From Thalassospira sp. TSL5-1 (GTDB lineage Bacteria; Pseudomonadota; Alphaproteobacteria; Rhodospirillales; Thalassospiraceae): a stretch of 64,000 nucleotides of DNA. The stretch is taken from contig NZ_KV880638.1 of NCBI RefSeq assembly GCF_001907695.1, positions 620,882-684,881 on the forward strand, read 5' to 3'. Each line of letters opens with the position of its first letter. The stretch's first letter is position 1. A model generated the notes under the pieces. It had not been told where the DNA came from, did not search any database, and saw only the letters and a list, made by a program, of their open reading frames with translations. The position numbers and the translations under genes were made by a program. Shown here piece after piece: positions 1 through 8,421 of this stretch.

Positions 1-123
1 GCGCAGCGCATTATGGCCCAGGCGGTGATTGGCAAATCCATGCCGCTGGGCAATTTGACCGAAATGACCGACGATGAACGGGCAAAGCTTGGTCAGTGGA
101 TCCGGGCGAAAATGCCGGACTAG
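1..123 (+). CDS. puuD: C-terminus of PuuD-like urate hydroxylase (partial)
   Basis: Only the last 40 codons are present; the frame runs open from base 1 to a TAG at 121-123. The residues read ...QRIMAQAVIGKSMPLGN then MTDDERAKLGQWIRAKMPD. This matches the end of the C-terminal cytochrome c domain of membrane-bound urate hydroxylases, where the Met of SMPLGN would be the axial haem ligand. PuuD oxidises urate at the inner membrane, the first step of purine-ring breakdown that eventually yields urea. That fits the urea import and urease operons downstream. The haem-binding CXXCH and all membrane segments lie outside the window, so a different c-type cytochrome fusion remains possible. Confidence 0.6.
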   Translation, partial: AQRIMAQAVIGKSMPLGNLTEMTDDERAKLGQWIRAKMPD

Positions 124-153
124 ACCCTCTTCCATTTGGGTTGACGCCGCCAT

Positions 154-186
154 CAAACAGGGATGACCAAGTGGCATCCCTGTTTG
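154..186. terminator. Bidirectional intrinsic terminator
   Basis: A perfect 12-bp inverted repeat (154-165 with 175-186) starts CAAACAGGGATG and closes a 9-nt loop. It lies between the stop of the rightward puuD-like gene and the stop of the leftward metallo-hydrolase gene. The T-rich flank on one side and the A-rich arm on the other suit termination of both convergent genes. Confidence 0.75.
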
Positions 187-196
187 TATTTGCGGC

Positions 197-1108
197 TTAT
201 TCAGGGCTGTTTTCAAAAGCAACCGGGTGCCAGCAATAGGCATTTTCATGTTGATGGCGCGAAACATGGCCCAAGCCCGGAAAGGCAATGTGGCTGCCTG
301 CCACCAGGCAGTTTTTCTGCGCGGCCAGGTCCAGGGCCTGTTTGCGACTGCTAATGGCGACCCTGGCATCAACATCAAAACAAATGGCGATATCGGGGTC
401 TTCAAATTGAAGGACGTCACCGTGCATTATATCGCCCCAGCAGAAAACATCACTCGCCCCCGTTTTAATGATAATGCCGCTATGCCCCGGTGAATGGCCG
501 GGCAGCAGAGCAGAGCGGGCAATGCCGGGAAGCGGGGCTTCGTTATCATTAAACAGGGTAACGCGTCCGACATCGGCATAGGGGGTGATGCAGGCCATCG
601 CATTTTTGAAATGCGGCTTCATGGGGGCGGGTGCCTTTGCCATTTGCGCGGGGTCCAGGAAAAAATCGGCATCGCGTTTGGGGATATGCACACGGGCATT
701 GGCAAATGCCATGTCACCGTTGCGGATTAACCCGCCAAAATGGTCACTATGCAGGTGGGTCAGGATAATATCATCGACCTGATCAGGATGATATCCCGCC
801 GCCTGAAGGTTGCCCGCCAGTTGGCCTAGCGCCGGGCCGCCCAAATCGCCGCTGCCGGTATCAATCAGGATGACGTGGCTATGTTGCACAATCAAAAATG
901 CGTTAAAGGCCCCCGGCGCTGGCAGTTCCTGCCGGTGTGCGCTTAGCCTTTCGCGCACATGTTCGGGCGTGGTGTTCAGATACAGCTTGTCTAGCGGAAA
1001 GGGCAGGCTGCCATCACACAGGGCGATGATGGCGGTGTTACCCTGCCGGGTGAGGTGAAATCCCGGGGCGGCATTGGGGCGGGCAGGGTGATGGGCTGAA
1101 ACGTCCAT
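197..1108 (-). CDS. MBL-fold metallo-hydrolase
   Basis: A 303-residue protein of the metallo-beta-lactamase superfamily. It carries the zinc motif THLHSDHFGG (HxHxDH, about residues 116-125), the preceding LIDTGSGD strand, a later GHSPGHSG histidine motif, and WGDIMH with the bridging Asp, so a two-metal site looks intact. No signal peptide is seen. The length and spacing resemble lactonase-like or general MBL hydrolases annotated near LysR regulators. Substrate cannot be read from the sequence; lactones, esters or thioesters are all possible. It is transcribed divergently from a LysR regulator that starts about 120 bp away, which suggests local control by that regulator. Confidence 0.85.
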   Translation of the reverse strand: MDVSAHHPARPNAAPGFHLTRQGNTAIIALCDGSLPFPLDKLYLNTTPEHVRERLSAHRQELPAPGAFNAFLIVQHSHVILIDTGSGDLGGPALGQLAGNLQAAGYHPDQVDDIILTHLHSDHFGGLIRNGDMAFANARVHIPKRDADFFLDPAQMAKAPAPMKPHFKNAMACITPYADVGRVTLFNDNEAPLPGIARSALLPGHSPGHSGIIIKTGASDVFCWGDIMHGDVLQFEDPDIAICFDVDARVAISSRKQALDLAAQKNCLVAGSHIAFPGLGHVSRHQHENAYCWHPVAFENSPE

Positions 1109-1171
1109 GATGGTTTCCTGTTTGATCTGTTTGATTTCTGCTGGCAGGGGGCAGGCAGGGCGGTTGATGCT

Positions 1172-1188
1172 TTTGAATTCGTGTCAAA
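1172..1188. promoter_or_regulatory. Possible LysR-type operator
   Basis: The palindrome TTTGA-N7-TCAAA contains the T-N11-A core typical of LysR-family binding sites. It sits in the short divergent region between the MBL hydrolase gene and the LysR gene. It overlaps a possible upstream GTG start at 1181, which argues for the later ATG as the true start. The assignment rests on motif and position only. Confidence 0.35.
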
Positions 1189-1231
1189 CAGGGTATATCT
1201 GCCATTATCATCAATCAAATCGATGCGGGTA

Positions 1232-2206
1232 ATGAAAAACATCGACCATTTCAATTTGCGGTCCTTTGACCTGAATTTGCTGGTGGCCTTTGATGCGCTG
1301 ATCAGCGAAGGCAGTGTGACCCGTGCGGCCGAAAAGCTGCGGATCGGCCAGCCCGCCATGAGCCACAGCCTGGCAACCCTGCGCCTGTTATTGGGCGACG
1401 ATCTTTTTGTGCGTATGGGCCAGAAAATGCAGCCAACCGCCCGGGCGCAAAGCCTGGCAGGTCCCATACGCGAGGCCCTGCATCAGGCCCAGGCTGCCCT
1501 GAAAGTGGGCCTGCATTTTGACCCGTCAACGGAAAAGCGGGTTTTTCGCATTGGTGTTTCCGATGAAATGGCACAGGTGCTTTTGCCCGCTTTGATGGCC
1601 GATCTGGCGCAAAAGGCACCCCATATTGGCATTTTGACCCGCGATCTAAGCCTGGCAACGGTTGAGCAGTTGCTAAGCCGCAGCGAGATTGATGTGGCCG
1701 TTGGTGTGCCCTATGTTCCGCAAGGGGCGTTTATGGGCGAGCGCCTGTTTGAGGCAGAGGCCTGTTGCTGTTTTCGCTCCGATCTGATTGGCCTTAAGGG
1801 GGCCTTAGATGATGCGGCCTATTTTGCGGGCCGCCATGCCGTGTTTTCACAAGTGGGCGATATATCAGGATGCGTTGGCGAAATTTACCGCGCAACCGGC
1901 CATGTGCTTGATGTTGGTTTTGCCGCACCGGCCTTTTTGCCCTTGCTGGCCGTGGCGGCACAGGCCCCCCTGATTGCCACCGTCCCCGCAAGGATTGCCC
2001 GCCTGTATGCCGCCAAATTTGGCCTGACGGTTGGCCCGGTCCCCGCAAGATCGGGGTTTTCATCGTCGCATATGGTCTGGGCCAGTCATACCGAACATGA
2101 CGTGGCCCTGTCCTGGTTGCGGGCCTGTATTCGTGCCTGCCTGAAAGATGTTGAGGGTGCCGGTGGGGATATGTCGGATGAAGGGAAACACTTCAGGGTT
2201 GATTAA
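1232..2206 (+). CDS. LysR-family transcriptional regulator
   Basis: About 324 residues from the ATG at 1232; in-frame alternatives are ATG 1223 and GTG 1181. The N-terminus FDLNLLVAFDALISEGSVTRAAEKL followed by IGQPAMSHSLATLR is the winged helix-turn-helix of LysR proteins of the NodD/LinR-like subgroup. The remainder is a two-lobe effector-binding domain with FRIGVSDEMAQVLLPALMADL at its beginning. The later start is preferred because family members begin just before the RSFDLNLL helix and because a possible operator overlaps the GTG. It is divergent from the MBL hydrolase gene, the usual arrangement for a LysR protein and its target. The effector is unknown. Confidence 0.88.
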   Translation: MKNIDHFNLRSFDLNLLVAFDALISEGSVTRAAEKLRIGQPAMSHSLATLRLLLGDDLFVRMGQKMQPTARAQSLAGPIREALHQAQAALKVGLHFDPSTEKRVFRIGVSDEMAQVLLPALMADLAQKAPHIGILTRDLSLATVEQLLSRSEIDVAVGVPYVPQGAFMGERLFEAEACCCFRSDLIGLKGALDDAAYFAGRHAVFSQVGDISGCVGEIYRATGHVLDVGFAAPAFLPLLAVAAQAPLIATVPARIARLYAAKFGLTVGPVPARSGFSSSHMVWASHTEHDVALSWLRACIRACLKDVEGAGGDMSDEGKHFRVD

Positions 2207-2352
2207 AAAACAGTCATAAAAAATCAATTGAATGAAAAATAGTCACATCAAATAAGCGTTGCGCAATAATTTTCTACGGAACTGGATTGTGCTATCGGGA
2301 AATTGCGTTGAATCCCTTCGGATTTGCCAAAAAAGCATAAAATTTCAAAATC

Positions 2353-2368
2353 TGGCATGGTTTTGGCT
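2353..2368 (+). promoter_or_regulatory. Sigma-54-type promoter of the urt operon
   Basis: TGGCATGGTTTTGGCT has GG at 2354-2355 and GC at 2366-2367, exactly ten bases apart as required for RpoN promoters (consensus TGGCAC-N5-TTGC; the -12 half has one mismatch). It lies about 45 bp before the urtA start. Urea transport genes are commonly under NtrC/RpoN nitrogen control, so motif and context agree. I did not find a convincing NtrC site upstream. Confidence 0.55.
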
Positions 2369-2412
2369 AGTGCTGCTGCGGTGCAATAAAAAACATGCAG
2401 TGGAGGCTACTA

Positions 2413-3690
2413 ATGAAAACGATGCTTCAGGCAATCGCTGGCGCGGGGGCGCTGGCGTGGTCTGCGATGGCGATGACGCCTGCACAGGCTGCTGATGACA
2501 CGATTAAAATTGGCGTTCTGCATTCTCTTTCGGGGACGATGGCGATTTCGGAAACCACGCTGAAGGATACCGTCCTGATGCTGGTGGATGATATTAATAA
2601 AAATGGCGGTCTGCTGGGTAAAAAGGTCGAGGCCGTTGTGGTGGATCCGGCATCCGATTGGCCGCTTTTTGCCGAAAAGGCGCGTGAACTTCTGGAAAAA
2701 GACAAGGTTGCCGCTGTTTTTGGCTGCTGGACGTCGGTTTCGCGCAAATCGGTCCTGCCGGTTTTTGAAGAAGATAACGGTCTTCTGTTTTATCCGGTCC
2801 AGTTTGAGGGCGAGGAAAGCTCGCGCAATGTGTTTTACACCGGGGCTGCGCCCAACCAGCAGGCGATCCCGGCTGTGGATTATTTGATGAGCGAAGATGG
2901 CGGCGGCGCACAGCGTTTTGCCCTGTTGGGGACGGATTATGTTTATCCGCGCACGACCAACAAAATCCTGCGCGCCTATTTGCACAGCAAGGGTGTCGCC
3001 GATGAAGACATTATGGAAAATTACACGCCGTTTGGTCATTCCGACTGGCAGTCGATTGTTGCCGACGTAAAAACCTTTGCCTCTGCTGGCAAGAAAACCG
3101 CTGTGGTTTCCACCATCAATGGTGATGCCAATGTGCCGTTCTACAAGGAACTGGCAAACCAGGGCATCAAGGCAGAGGACATTCCGGTTGTTGCCTTTTC
3201 GGTCGGTGAAGAGGAACTGGCCGGGATTGATACCGCCCCGCTGGTCGGCCATCTGGCCGCGTGGAACTATTTTGAAAGTGTCGATACCGACGCCAATGCC
3301 GCCTTCATTAAAAAATGGCATGCCTATATTGGCGATGAAAAACGTGTGACCAACGACCCGATGGAAGCCACCTATATTGGCTTTACCATGTGGAAACAGG
3401 CCGTTGAGCAGGCGGGCACCACCGATGTGGATGCCGTGCGCCAGGCCATGTATGGCCAGAAAGTGCCGAACCTGACCGGCGGTGTCGCCGTGATGAATAC
3501 CAATCATTACCTGTCCAAGCCGGTATTGATTGGCGAAGTGCAGGATAACGGCCAGTTTGATACCGTCTGGAGCACCGATGACGTGGTCGTGGGGGATTCC
3601 TGGTCGGATTTCATTCCTGAAAGCGCAAAGCTGACGGCGGACTGGACCTATCCCTGGGTGTGCGGCAACTGCGAAACACCGAAATATTAA
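2413..3690 (+). CDS. urtA: Urea ABC transporter, substrate-binding protein
   Basis: A 425-residue periplasmic binding protein of the branched-chain amino acid/amide family (type I fold). A Sec signal peptide ends at ...MTPAQA-ADD, and the mature protein begins with the typical IKIGVLHSLSGTMAISE. The blocks VFGCWTSVSRKSVLPVFE and LFYPVQFEGEE are characteristic of UrtA rather than amino-acid binding homologues. The ATG at 2413 is preferred over the ATG at 2395 because a TGGAGG ribosome-binding site (2401-2406) is correctly spaced before it and the signal peptide then has normal length. It captures urea in the periplasm and delivers it to UrtBC. It is the first gene of urtABCDE. Confidence 0.96.
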   Translation: MKTMLQAIAGAGALAWSAMAMTPAQAADDTIKIGVLHSLSGTMAISETTLKDTVLMLVDDINKNGGLLGKKVEAVVVDPASDWPLFAEKARELLEKDKVAAVFGCWTSVSRKSVLPVFEEDNGLLFYPVQFEGEESSRNVFYTGAAPNQQAIPAVDYLMSEDGGGAQRFALLGTDYVYPRTTNKILRAYLHSKGVADEDIMENYTPFGHSDWQSIVADVKTFASAGKKTAVVSTINGDANVPFYKELANQGIKAEDIPVVAFSVGEEELAGIDTAPLVGHLAAWNYFESVDTDANAAFIKKWHAYIGDEKRVTNDPMEATYIGFTMWKQAVEQAGTTDVDAVRQAMYGQKVPNLTGGVAVMNTNHYLSKPVLIGEVQDNGQFDTVWSTDDVVVGDSWSDFIPESAKLTADWTYPWVCGNCETPKY

Positions 3691-3699
3691 TCGGACCTG

Positions 3700-3740
3700 A
3701 CGGGCCGGATGCGCCAGAATTTGAGTGTATTCCGGCCCGT
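3700..3740 (+). terminator. Attenuator-like hairpin between urtA and urtB
   Basis: ACGGGCCGG at 3700-3708 pairs with CCGGCCCGT at 3732-3740 across a 23-nt loop and is followed by TTTATT. It lies in the urtA-urtB gap. Partial termination or 3'-end protection after a binding-protein gene would raise UrtA above the membrane subunits. The long loop makes it a weaker candidate than a standard terminator. Confidence 0.4.
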
Positions 3741-3831
3741 TTTATTGCTGCTTTACGGTCAGGCCATGCCGGTCTGGCTGAATTTTCCGGCATGCCTGTT
3801 TCCTTGAATGCGCGATGCAAAGGTTTTGATC

Positions 3832-5496
3832 ATGCGTCAAGATAAGTCCCTGCCCTGTTTGTCGATGTTGGCGATTGTTGCCATGCTGGCCGTGATGTGT
3901 GTGCTGTCGGTCGCCCGGCCTGCCTGGGCCTTTAGCGATGAAGAACTGCGCCAGATTGTTGAAGAACTTGATAGCAAAAGCTCGAACAGGAAACTTGAGG
4001 TCATTGATAAAATAGCCGCCGATGGTGACCCGCGTGCGGTGCCTGTGCTTCAGGCGATGCTGGAAGGTGATCTTTATGTCAGCAAGGCCGATGGCCGGGT
4101 GGTGATTGGCAAAAAGCAGGGCAAAGTCTGGCAGCATATTGATGTGGTCAGCGGCAAGGTAACGGGCGAAAGTGCCTCGCGCGATCTTGATAAAATTCGC
4201 ATTAACAACCGGCTGCGCGGGGCGCTGCGCGATGCGCTGGCAAGCCTGAATTTGTTTAGCCCGGATTTGGCAACCCGCCGGACAGCGGTGGAAACCATAA
4301 TGGATTCTCGCGACCCGGCAATAGCCCCGCTTTTGAAACGTGCCATCGAACGCGAAGAAGACCCGGACCTTCTGGCGCGAATGGAACTGGCACAGGCGAC
4401 AATGGCGCTGGCAGCGGGAAAAACGTCGCAAGAACGGCTTGACGCGATTGATGTTCTTGCCAGCCAGACCACCCCGCAAATTCGTGCCGTGCTGCTGCAA
4501 TTTGTTAATGCCGCCGAAAGCGAGAATTACGACCCCAAGGTGGTTGCGGCGGCGAAGGATGCGGTGGCCTCGGTCGAGGGGCGTTTGCAAATGTGGCAGA
4601 CCGCCGGGGATGTGTATCGTGGTATCAGCCTGGGCTCGGTTCTGCTGTTGGCGGCCGTCGGGCTGGCCATCACCTTTGGCGTCATGGGGGTGATCAATAT
4701 GGCGCATGGCGAAATGATCATGATTGGCGCCTATACCACTTATGCGGTGCAGCAGGCCTTTGCCGCCTTTTGGCCCGCCGGGATTGGCTGGTCGCTGGCC
4801 GTGGCGGTGCCAATGGCGTTTTTGGTCTCGGGCGGGGTAGGTGTCGTGATTGAACGGGTGATTATCCGGTTTCTTTATGGTCGCCCGCTGGAAACCCTGC
4901 TGGCAACCTGGGGTTTGAGCCTGATGTTGCAGCAGGCCATTCGCAGCCTCTTTGGCGCCAGCAACCGCCAGGTTGTTGCCCCGGATTTTATGAGTGGTGC
5001 CATCGAATTTTCAACCGGCCTGGTGCTGACCTATAACCGGCTGTGGATCATTTTGTTTAGTGTCATTGTTGTTGCCGGCATTGCCTTTGTGCTGCGTTAC
5101 ACCGCCTTTGGCCTGCAAATGCGCGCGGTAACGCAAAACCGGCGTATGGCGGGCTCCGTCGGTATTCGCACCGGCACTGTTGATGCGCTGACATTTGGTT
5201 TGGGCTCTGGCATTGCCGGGATAGCCGGTGTCGCGCTCAGCCAGATTGACAATGTCAGCCCCAATCTGGGCCAGGGATATATCATCGATAGTTTCATGGT
5301 CGTGGTGTTTGGCGGTGTTGGCAATTTGTGGGGCACGGTTTTGGGCGCGTTTAGCCTGGGGATTGTCAATAAATTCCTGGAACCCGCGGCAGGCGCGGTG
5401 CTGGCGAAGATCTTTGTTCTGGTCGCACTGATCCTGTTTATCCAGAAACGTCCCAAAGGGTTGTTTGCCCTTAAGGGCCGCGCGGTGGAGGCCTGA
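3832..5496 (+). CDS. urtB: Urea ABC transporter, permease UrtB
   Basis: About 554 residues from the ATG at 3832 (another in-frame ATG at 3808). A signal-like segment ending near ARPAWA is followed by a helical HEAT-like extracytoplasmic region of about 240 residues, which is normal for UrtB and absent from LivH. The C-terminal half is a LivH-type permease with many hydrophobic helices: GVINMAHGEMIMIGAYTTY is the conserved N-terminal block, followed by ETLLATWGLSLMLQQAIR. With UrtC it forms the urea channel in the inner membrane. urtC follows 3 bp after the stop, so the two are translated from one transcript. Confidence 0.95.
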   Translation: MRQDKSLPCLSMLAIVAMLAVMCVLSVARPAWAFSDEELRQIVEELDSKSSNRKLEVIDKIAADGDPRAVPVLQAMLEGDLYVSKADGRVVIGKKQGKVWQHIDVVSGKVTGESASRDLDKIRINNRLRGALRDALASLNLFSPDLATRRTAVETIMDSRDPAIAPLLKRAIEREEDPDLLARMELAQATMALAAGKTSQERLDAIDVLASQTTPQIRAVLLQFVNAAESENYDPKVVAAAKDAVASVEGRLQMWQTAGDVYRGISLGSVLLLAAVGLAITFGVMGVINMAHGEMIMIGAYTTYAVQQAFAAFWPAGIGWSLAVAVPMAFLVSGGVGVVIERVIIRFLYGRPLETLLATWGLSLMLQQAIRSLFGASNRQVVAPDFMSGAIEFSTGLVLTYNRLWIILFSVIVVAGIAFVLRYTAFGLQMRAVTQNRRMAGSVGIRTGTVDALTFGLGSGIAGIAGVALSQIDNVSPNLGQGYIIDSFMVVVFGGVGNLWGTVLGAFSLGIVNKFLEPAAGAVLAKIFVLVALILFIQKRPKGLFALKGRAVEA

Positions 5497-5499
5497 TCC

Positions 5500-6696
5500 A
5501 TGACCGACTATCGCCAGAAATATAAAATGACGCCGGTTCTGGGCTGGTTGCTGCAGGACCGGGGCGGGATGATCCTGCTGGGCATCTTGCTGCTGGGCTG
5601 CATCCTTATTCCCATCGGCAACCTTGTAGTGCCCGAAGGGTCGGCCTTTCATGTGCCGACCTGGATGCTGGGGCTGTTGGGTAAATATCTGTGTTACGCG
5701 CTGTTGGCCCTAAGCGTTGATTTGATTTGGGGTTTTTGCGGCATTCTCAGCCTGGGGCATGGGGCGTTTTTTGCCCTGGGCGGCTATGCGATGGGCATGT
5801 ATCTGATGCGCCAGATCGGCGATCGCGGCGTTTATGGCGACCCGGTTTTGCCCGATTTCATGGTGTTTCTAAACTGGAAGGAACTGCCCTGGTACTGGTA
5901 CGGGTTTGATCATTTCAGCTTTGCCGTGATCATGGCGATGCTGGTGCCGGGATTGCTGGCCTTTGTCTTTGGCTTTTTGGCGTTTCGGTCGCGTGTGACG
6001 GGGGTTTATCTTTCCATCATTACCCAGGCGATGACCTATGCGCTGCTGCTGGCGTTTTTCCGCAATGATATGGGGTTTGGCGGCAATAACGGCCTGACGG
6101 ATTTCAAGGATATTCTGGGCTTTGATTTGCAGTCCGACCAGACGCGCTGTGTGCTGGTGGTGGCGTCCGCCATCATGCTGGGGATTTGTTATGTGGTGTC
6201 GCGCGGGATTACCCAGTCCCGGCTGGGTAAGGTGTTGATCGCCATTCGCGATGCCGAAAGCCGGGTGCGTTTTACCGGTTATCGGGTGGAATATTACAAA
6301 CTGTTTGTCTTTACCGTTTCGGCCGTGATGGCGGGCATTGCCGGGGCGCTTTATGTGCCGCAAATCGGCATCATCAACCCCGGCGAATTTGCCCCGGCGG
6401 CCAGTATCGAAGTGGTGATCTGGGTCGCGGTTGGCGGGCGCGGCACATTGTATGGCGCGGTGTTGGGCGCGTTTATCGTTAATTATGCCAAAACCTTTTT
6501 TACCGGCGTGATGCCCGATTTCTGGCTGTTTTTCCTGGGCGGGTTGTTTATTGCCGTCACCCTGTTTTTGCCCAAGGGGGTGATTGGTGCGGTCCCGGCC
6601 TTTGGTGGGGCAGGTGCTGTCGGGGCATCGGGTACATCCGGCGGCTGGCGTGACAGGCTGGCAGCCTGGCGGGGCAATCAGGGGGGCAAAGCATGA
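5500..6696 (+). CDS. urtC: Urea ABC transporter, permease UrtC
   Basis: A 398-residue LivM-type permease with about ten hydrophobic segments. The block LSVDLIWGFCGILSLGHGAFFALGGYAMG is the family signature, and IAIRDAESRVRFTGYRV is the cytoplasmic loop that contacts the ATPases. Long loops around residues 105-140 (YGDPVLPDFMVFLNWKELPW) are characteristic of UrtC compared with LivM. It pairs with UrtB to form the translocation path. The stop overlaps the urtD start (ATGA), indicating translational coupling. The extreme C-terminus is Gly/Ala-rich and probably disordered. Confidence 0.95.
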   Translation: MTDYRQKYKMTPVLGWLLQDRGGMILLGILLLGCILIPIGNLVVPEGSAFHVPTWMLGLLGKYLCYALLALSVDLIWGFCGILSLGHGAFFALGGYAMGMYLMRQIGDRGVYGDPVLPDFMVFLNWKELPWYWYGFDHFSFAVIMAMLVPGLLAFVFGFLAFRSRVTGVYLSIITQAMTYALLLAFFRNDMGFGGNNGLTDFKDILGFDLQSDQTRCVLVVASAIMLGICYVVSRGITQSRLGKVLIAIRDAESRVRFTGYRVEYYKLFVFTVSAVMAGIAGALYVPQIGIINPGEFAPAASIEVVIWVAVGGRGTLYGAVLGAFIVNYAKTFFTGVMPDFWLFFLGGLFIAVTLFLPKGVIGAVPAFGGAGAVGASGTSGGWRDRLAAWRGNQGGKA

Positions 6697-7487
6697 GCAT
6701 GGCAGAAGATTTACTGGTTGAAGAAAGCCGCATGATCCAAAGCGAAAAGGCTGCGACCATCCTGTATGTCGATGGGGTGTCGGTCACGTTTGATGGCTTT
6801 CGCGCGCTCAATAACCTGAGCTTCTATGTCGAACCGGGGGAGCTTCGCGCCATTATCGGCCCTAACGGGGCAGGCAAAACCACGATGATGGATATTATCA
6901 CCGGTAAAACCCGGCCCGATAGCGGCGATGTGCTGTTTAAAAGCGACGTGGACCTGACCAAACTGGATGAAGCCGACATTGCCAATTTGGGCATTGGGCG
7001 GAAGTTTCAGAAACCCACCGTTTTTGAAAGCCATACGGTGTTTGACAATCTGCTTCTGGCCTGTTCGGGCGGGCGAGGGGTGTTTCAGGCGCTGTTTCAC
7101 CGGCTGGCAAACCGCGAAAAGCAGCGGATCGAGGAAACCCTTGCCACCATCCGCCTGGGGGATTTGCGCGATATGATGGCGGCAAACCTGTCGCACGGGC
7201 AAAAGCAGTGGCTGGAAATTGGCATGTTGCTGATGCAGGAACCCCAATTGCTGCTGGTGGATGAACCCGTGGCGGGCATGACGGATTCCGAAACCGAGCA
7301 AACGGCCATTTTGCTGCGCGACATTGCCAAAAACCGGTCGGTCGTGGTGGTGGAACATGACATGGAATTTGTCCGCGACCTGGATTGCAAGGTAACCGTG
7401 CTGCATGAAGGATCGGTCCTGGCGGAAGGGCGGCTCGATAGTGTGCAAAAAGACCCGCGTGTCATTGAAGTCTATCTGGGGCGCTGA
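6693..7487 (+). CDS. urtD: Urea ABC transporter, ATPase UrtD
   Basis: A 264-residue LivG-type ATP-binding protein. Walker A is GPNGAGKTT, the signature region is LSHGQKQWLEIGMLL (the usual LSGGQ has become LSHGQ, as is normal in UrtD), and Walker B is LLLVDEPVAGMT, followed by VVVVEHDMEFVRD with the switch His. It energises urea uptake as a heterodimer with UrtE on the cytoplasmic face of UrtBC. The start overlaps the urtC stop by four bases; a second ATG two codons later is also possible. Confidence 0.95.
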   Translation: MSMAEDLLVEESRMIQSEKAATILYVDGVSVTFDGFRALNNLSFYVEPGELRAIIGPNGAGKTTMMDIITGKTRPDSGDVLFKSDVDLTKLDEADIANLGIGRKFQKPTVFESHTVFDNLLLACSGGRGVFQALFHRLANREKQRIEETLATIRLGDLRDMMAANLSHGQKQWLEIGMLLMQEPQLLLVDEPVAGMTDSETEQTAILLRDIAKNRSVVVVEHDMEFVRDLDCKVTVLHEGSVLAEGRLDSVQKDPRVIEVYLGR

Positions 7488-7489
7488 TC

Positions 7490-8185
7490 ATGTTAAATGT
7501 TGAAAATATCGACCTTTTCTATGGGGCTTCCCAGGCGTTGCGATCTGTGTCGTTGCAGGCGGAAACCGGCAGGGTGACGGCGGTTTTGGGCCGCAATGGG
7601 GTGGGGAAAACATCGCTGATGCGCGCTGTTGTCGGGCAGCATCCGGTTGCGGGCGGTAATATTGTTTGGGAAGGCAAAAACATATCGCGTGATCCGGCCT
7701 GGAAACGTTCGGCAGCCGGTATTGCCATTGTGCCCCAGGGGCGCGAGATTTTTCCACTGCTGAGCGTAAAGGAAAATCTTGAAACCGGCTTTGCTGCCCT
7801 GCCGCGTGCCATGCGGCATATCCCCGATGAAATATTCGAGCTTTTCCCCGTCCTGCGCGACATGCTGGGGCGGCGCGGGGGCGACCTTTCGGGCGGGCAG
7901 CAACAGCAGCTTGCCATTGGTCGTGCCCTTGTGACCCGCCCGCGCTTGCTTGTGCTTGATGAACCGACAGAGGGGATTCAGCCCTCCATCATCAAGGATA
8001 TTCAGCGCGTGATCAAACAGTTGGCCGATCGGGGCGATATGGCGATTTTGCTGGTCGAGCAATATTTTGATTTTGCTCATGAATTGGCCGATGAAATTGT
8101 GGTGCTGGAACGCGGTGAAGTGGTGCTGGCGGGCAAAAAGGACGCCTTGGAGCGTGAAAATGTACGCAGCTATCTGACTGTTTGA
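7490..8185 (+). CDS. urtE: Urea ABC transporter, ATPase UrtE
   Basis: A 231-residue LivF-type ATP-binding protein, the second ATPase of the urea importer. Walker A is GRNGVGKTS, the Q-loop lies in IAIVPQGREIFPLLSV, the signature is LSGGQQQQLAIGRAL, and Walker B is LLVLDEPTEGIQPS. The ending YFDFAHELADEIVVLERGEV is typical of LivF/UrtE. It starts 2 bp after urtD. A 236-bp gap to ureD follows without an obvious terminator, so the transporter and urease genes may be partly cotranscribed. Confidence 0.95.
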   Translation: MLNVENIDLFYGASQALRSVSLQAETGRVTAVLGRNGVGKTSLMRAVVGQHPVAGGNIVWEGKNISRDPAWKRSAAGIAIVPQGREIFPLLSVKENLETGFAALPRAMRHIPDEIFELFPVLRDMLGRRGGDLSGGQQQQLAIGRALVTRPRLLVLDEPTEGIQPSIIKDIQRVIKQLADRGDMAILLVEQYFDFAHELADEIVVLERGEVVLAGKKDALERENVRSYLTV

Positions 8186-8421
8186 TCAGCATTTGCCTAA
8201 AATTCGCACAATGGGGGCGGGCGTGGTTGTGACGTGGCGGGTGCATTGTCTGTCAGATTGGCCGGTATTGCCCCGCATTGCCGCACATTGTGATGAACGG
8301 GGATTCTGGCCCGCATTTTGCTTTTACTCGTGAAACGTGCTGTGGCGCATGGTTGGTCCTGTATGGTAAATTCAGGATTGAATATTGGCTGCCACGGGGC
8401 GTTTTACAGTGGTAAACGGCG

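Noticed and set aside
8365..8410. GG-N10-GC match upstream of ureD
   Set aside because: The spacing is right but the -12 half (GGGGCG) does not resemble TTGC.
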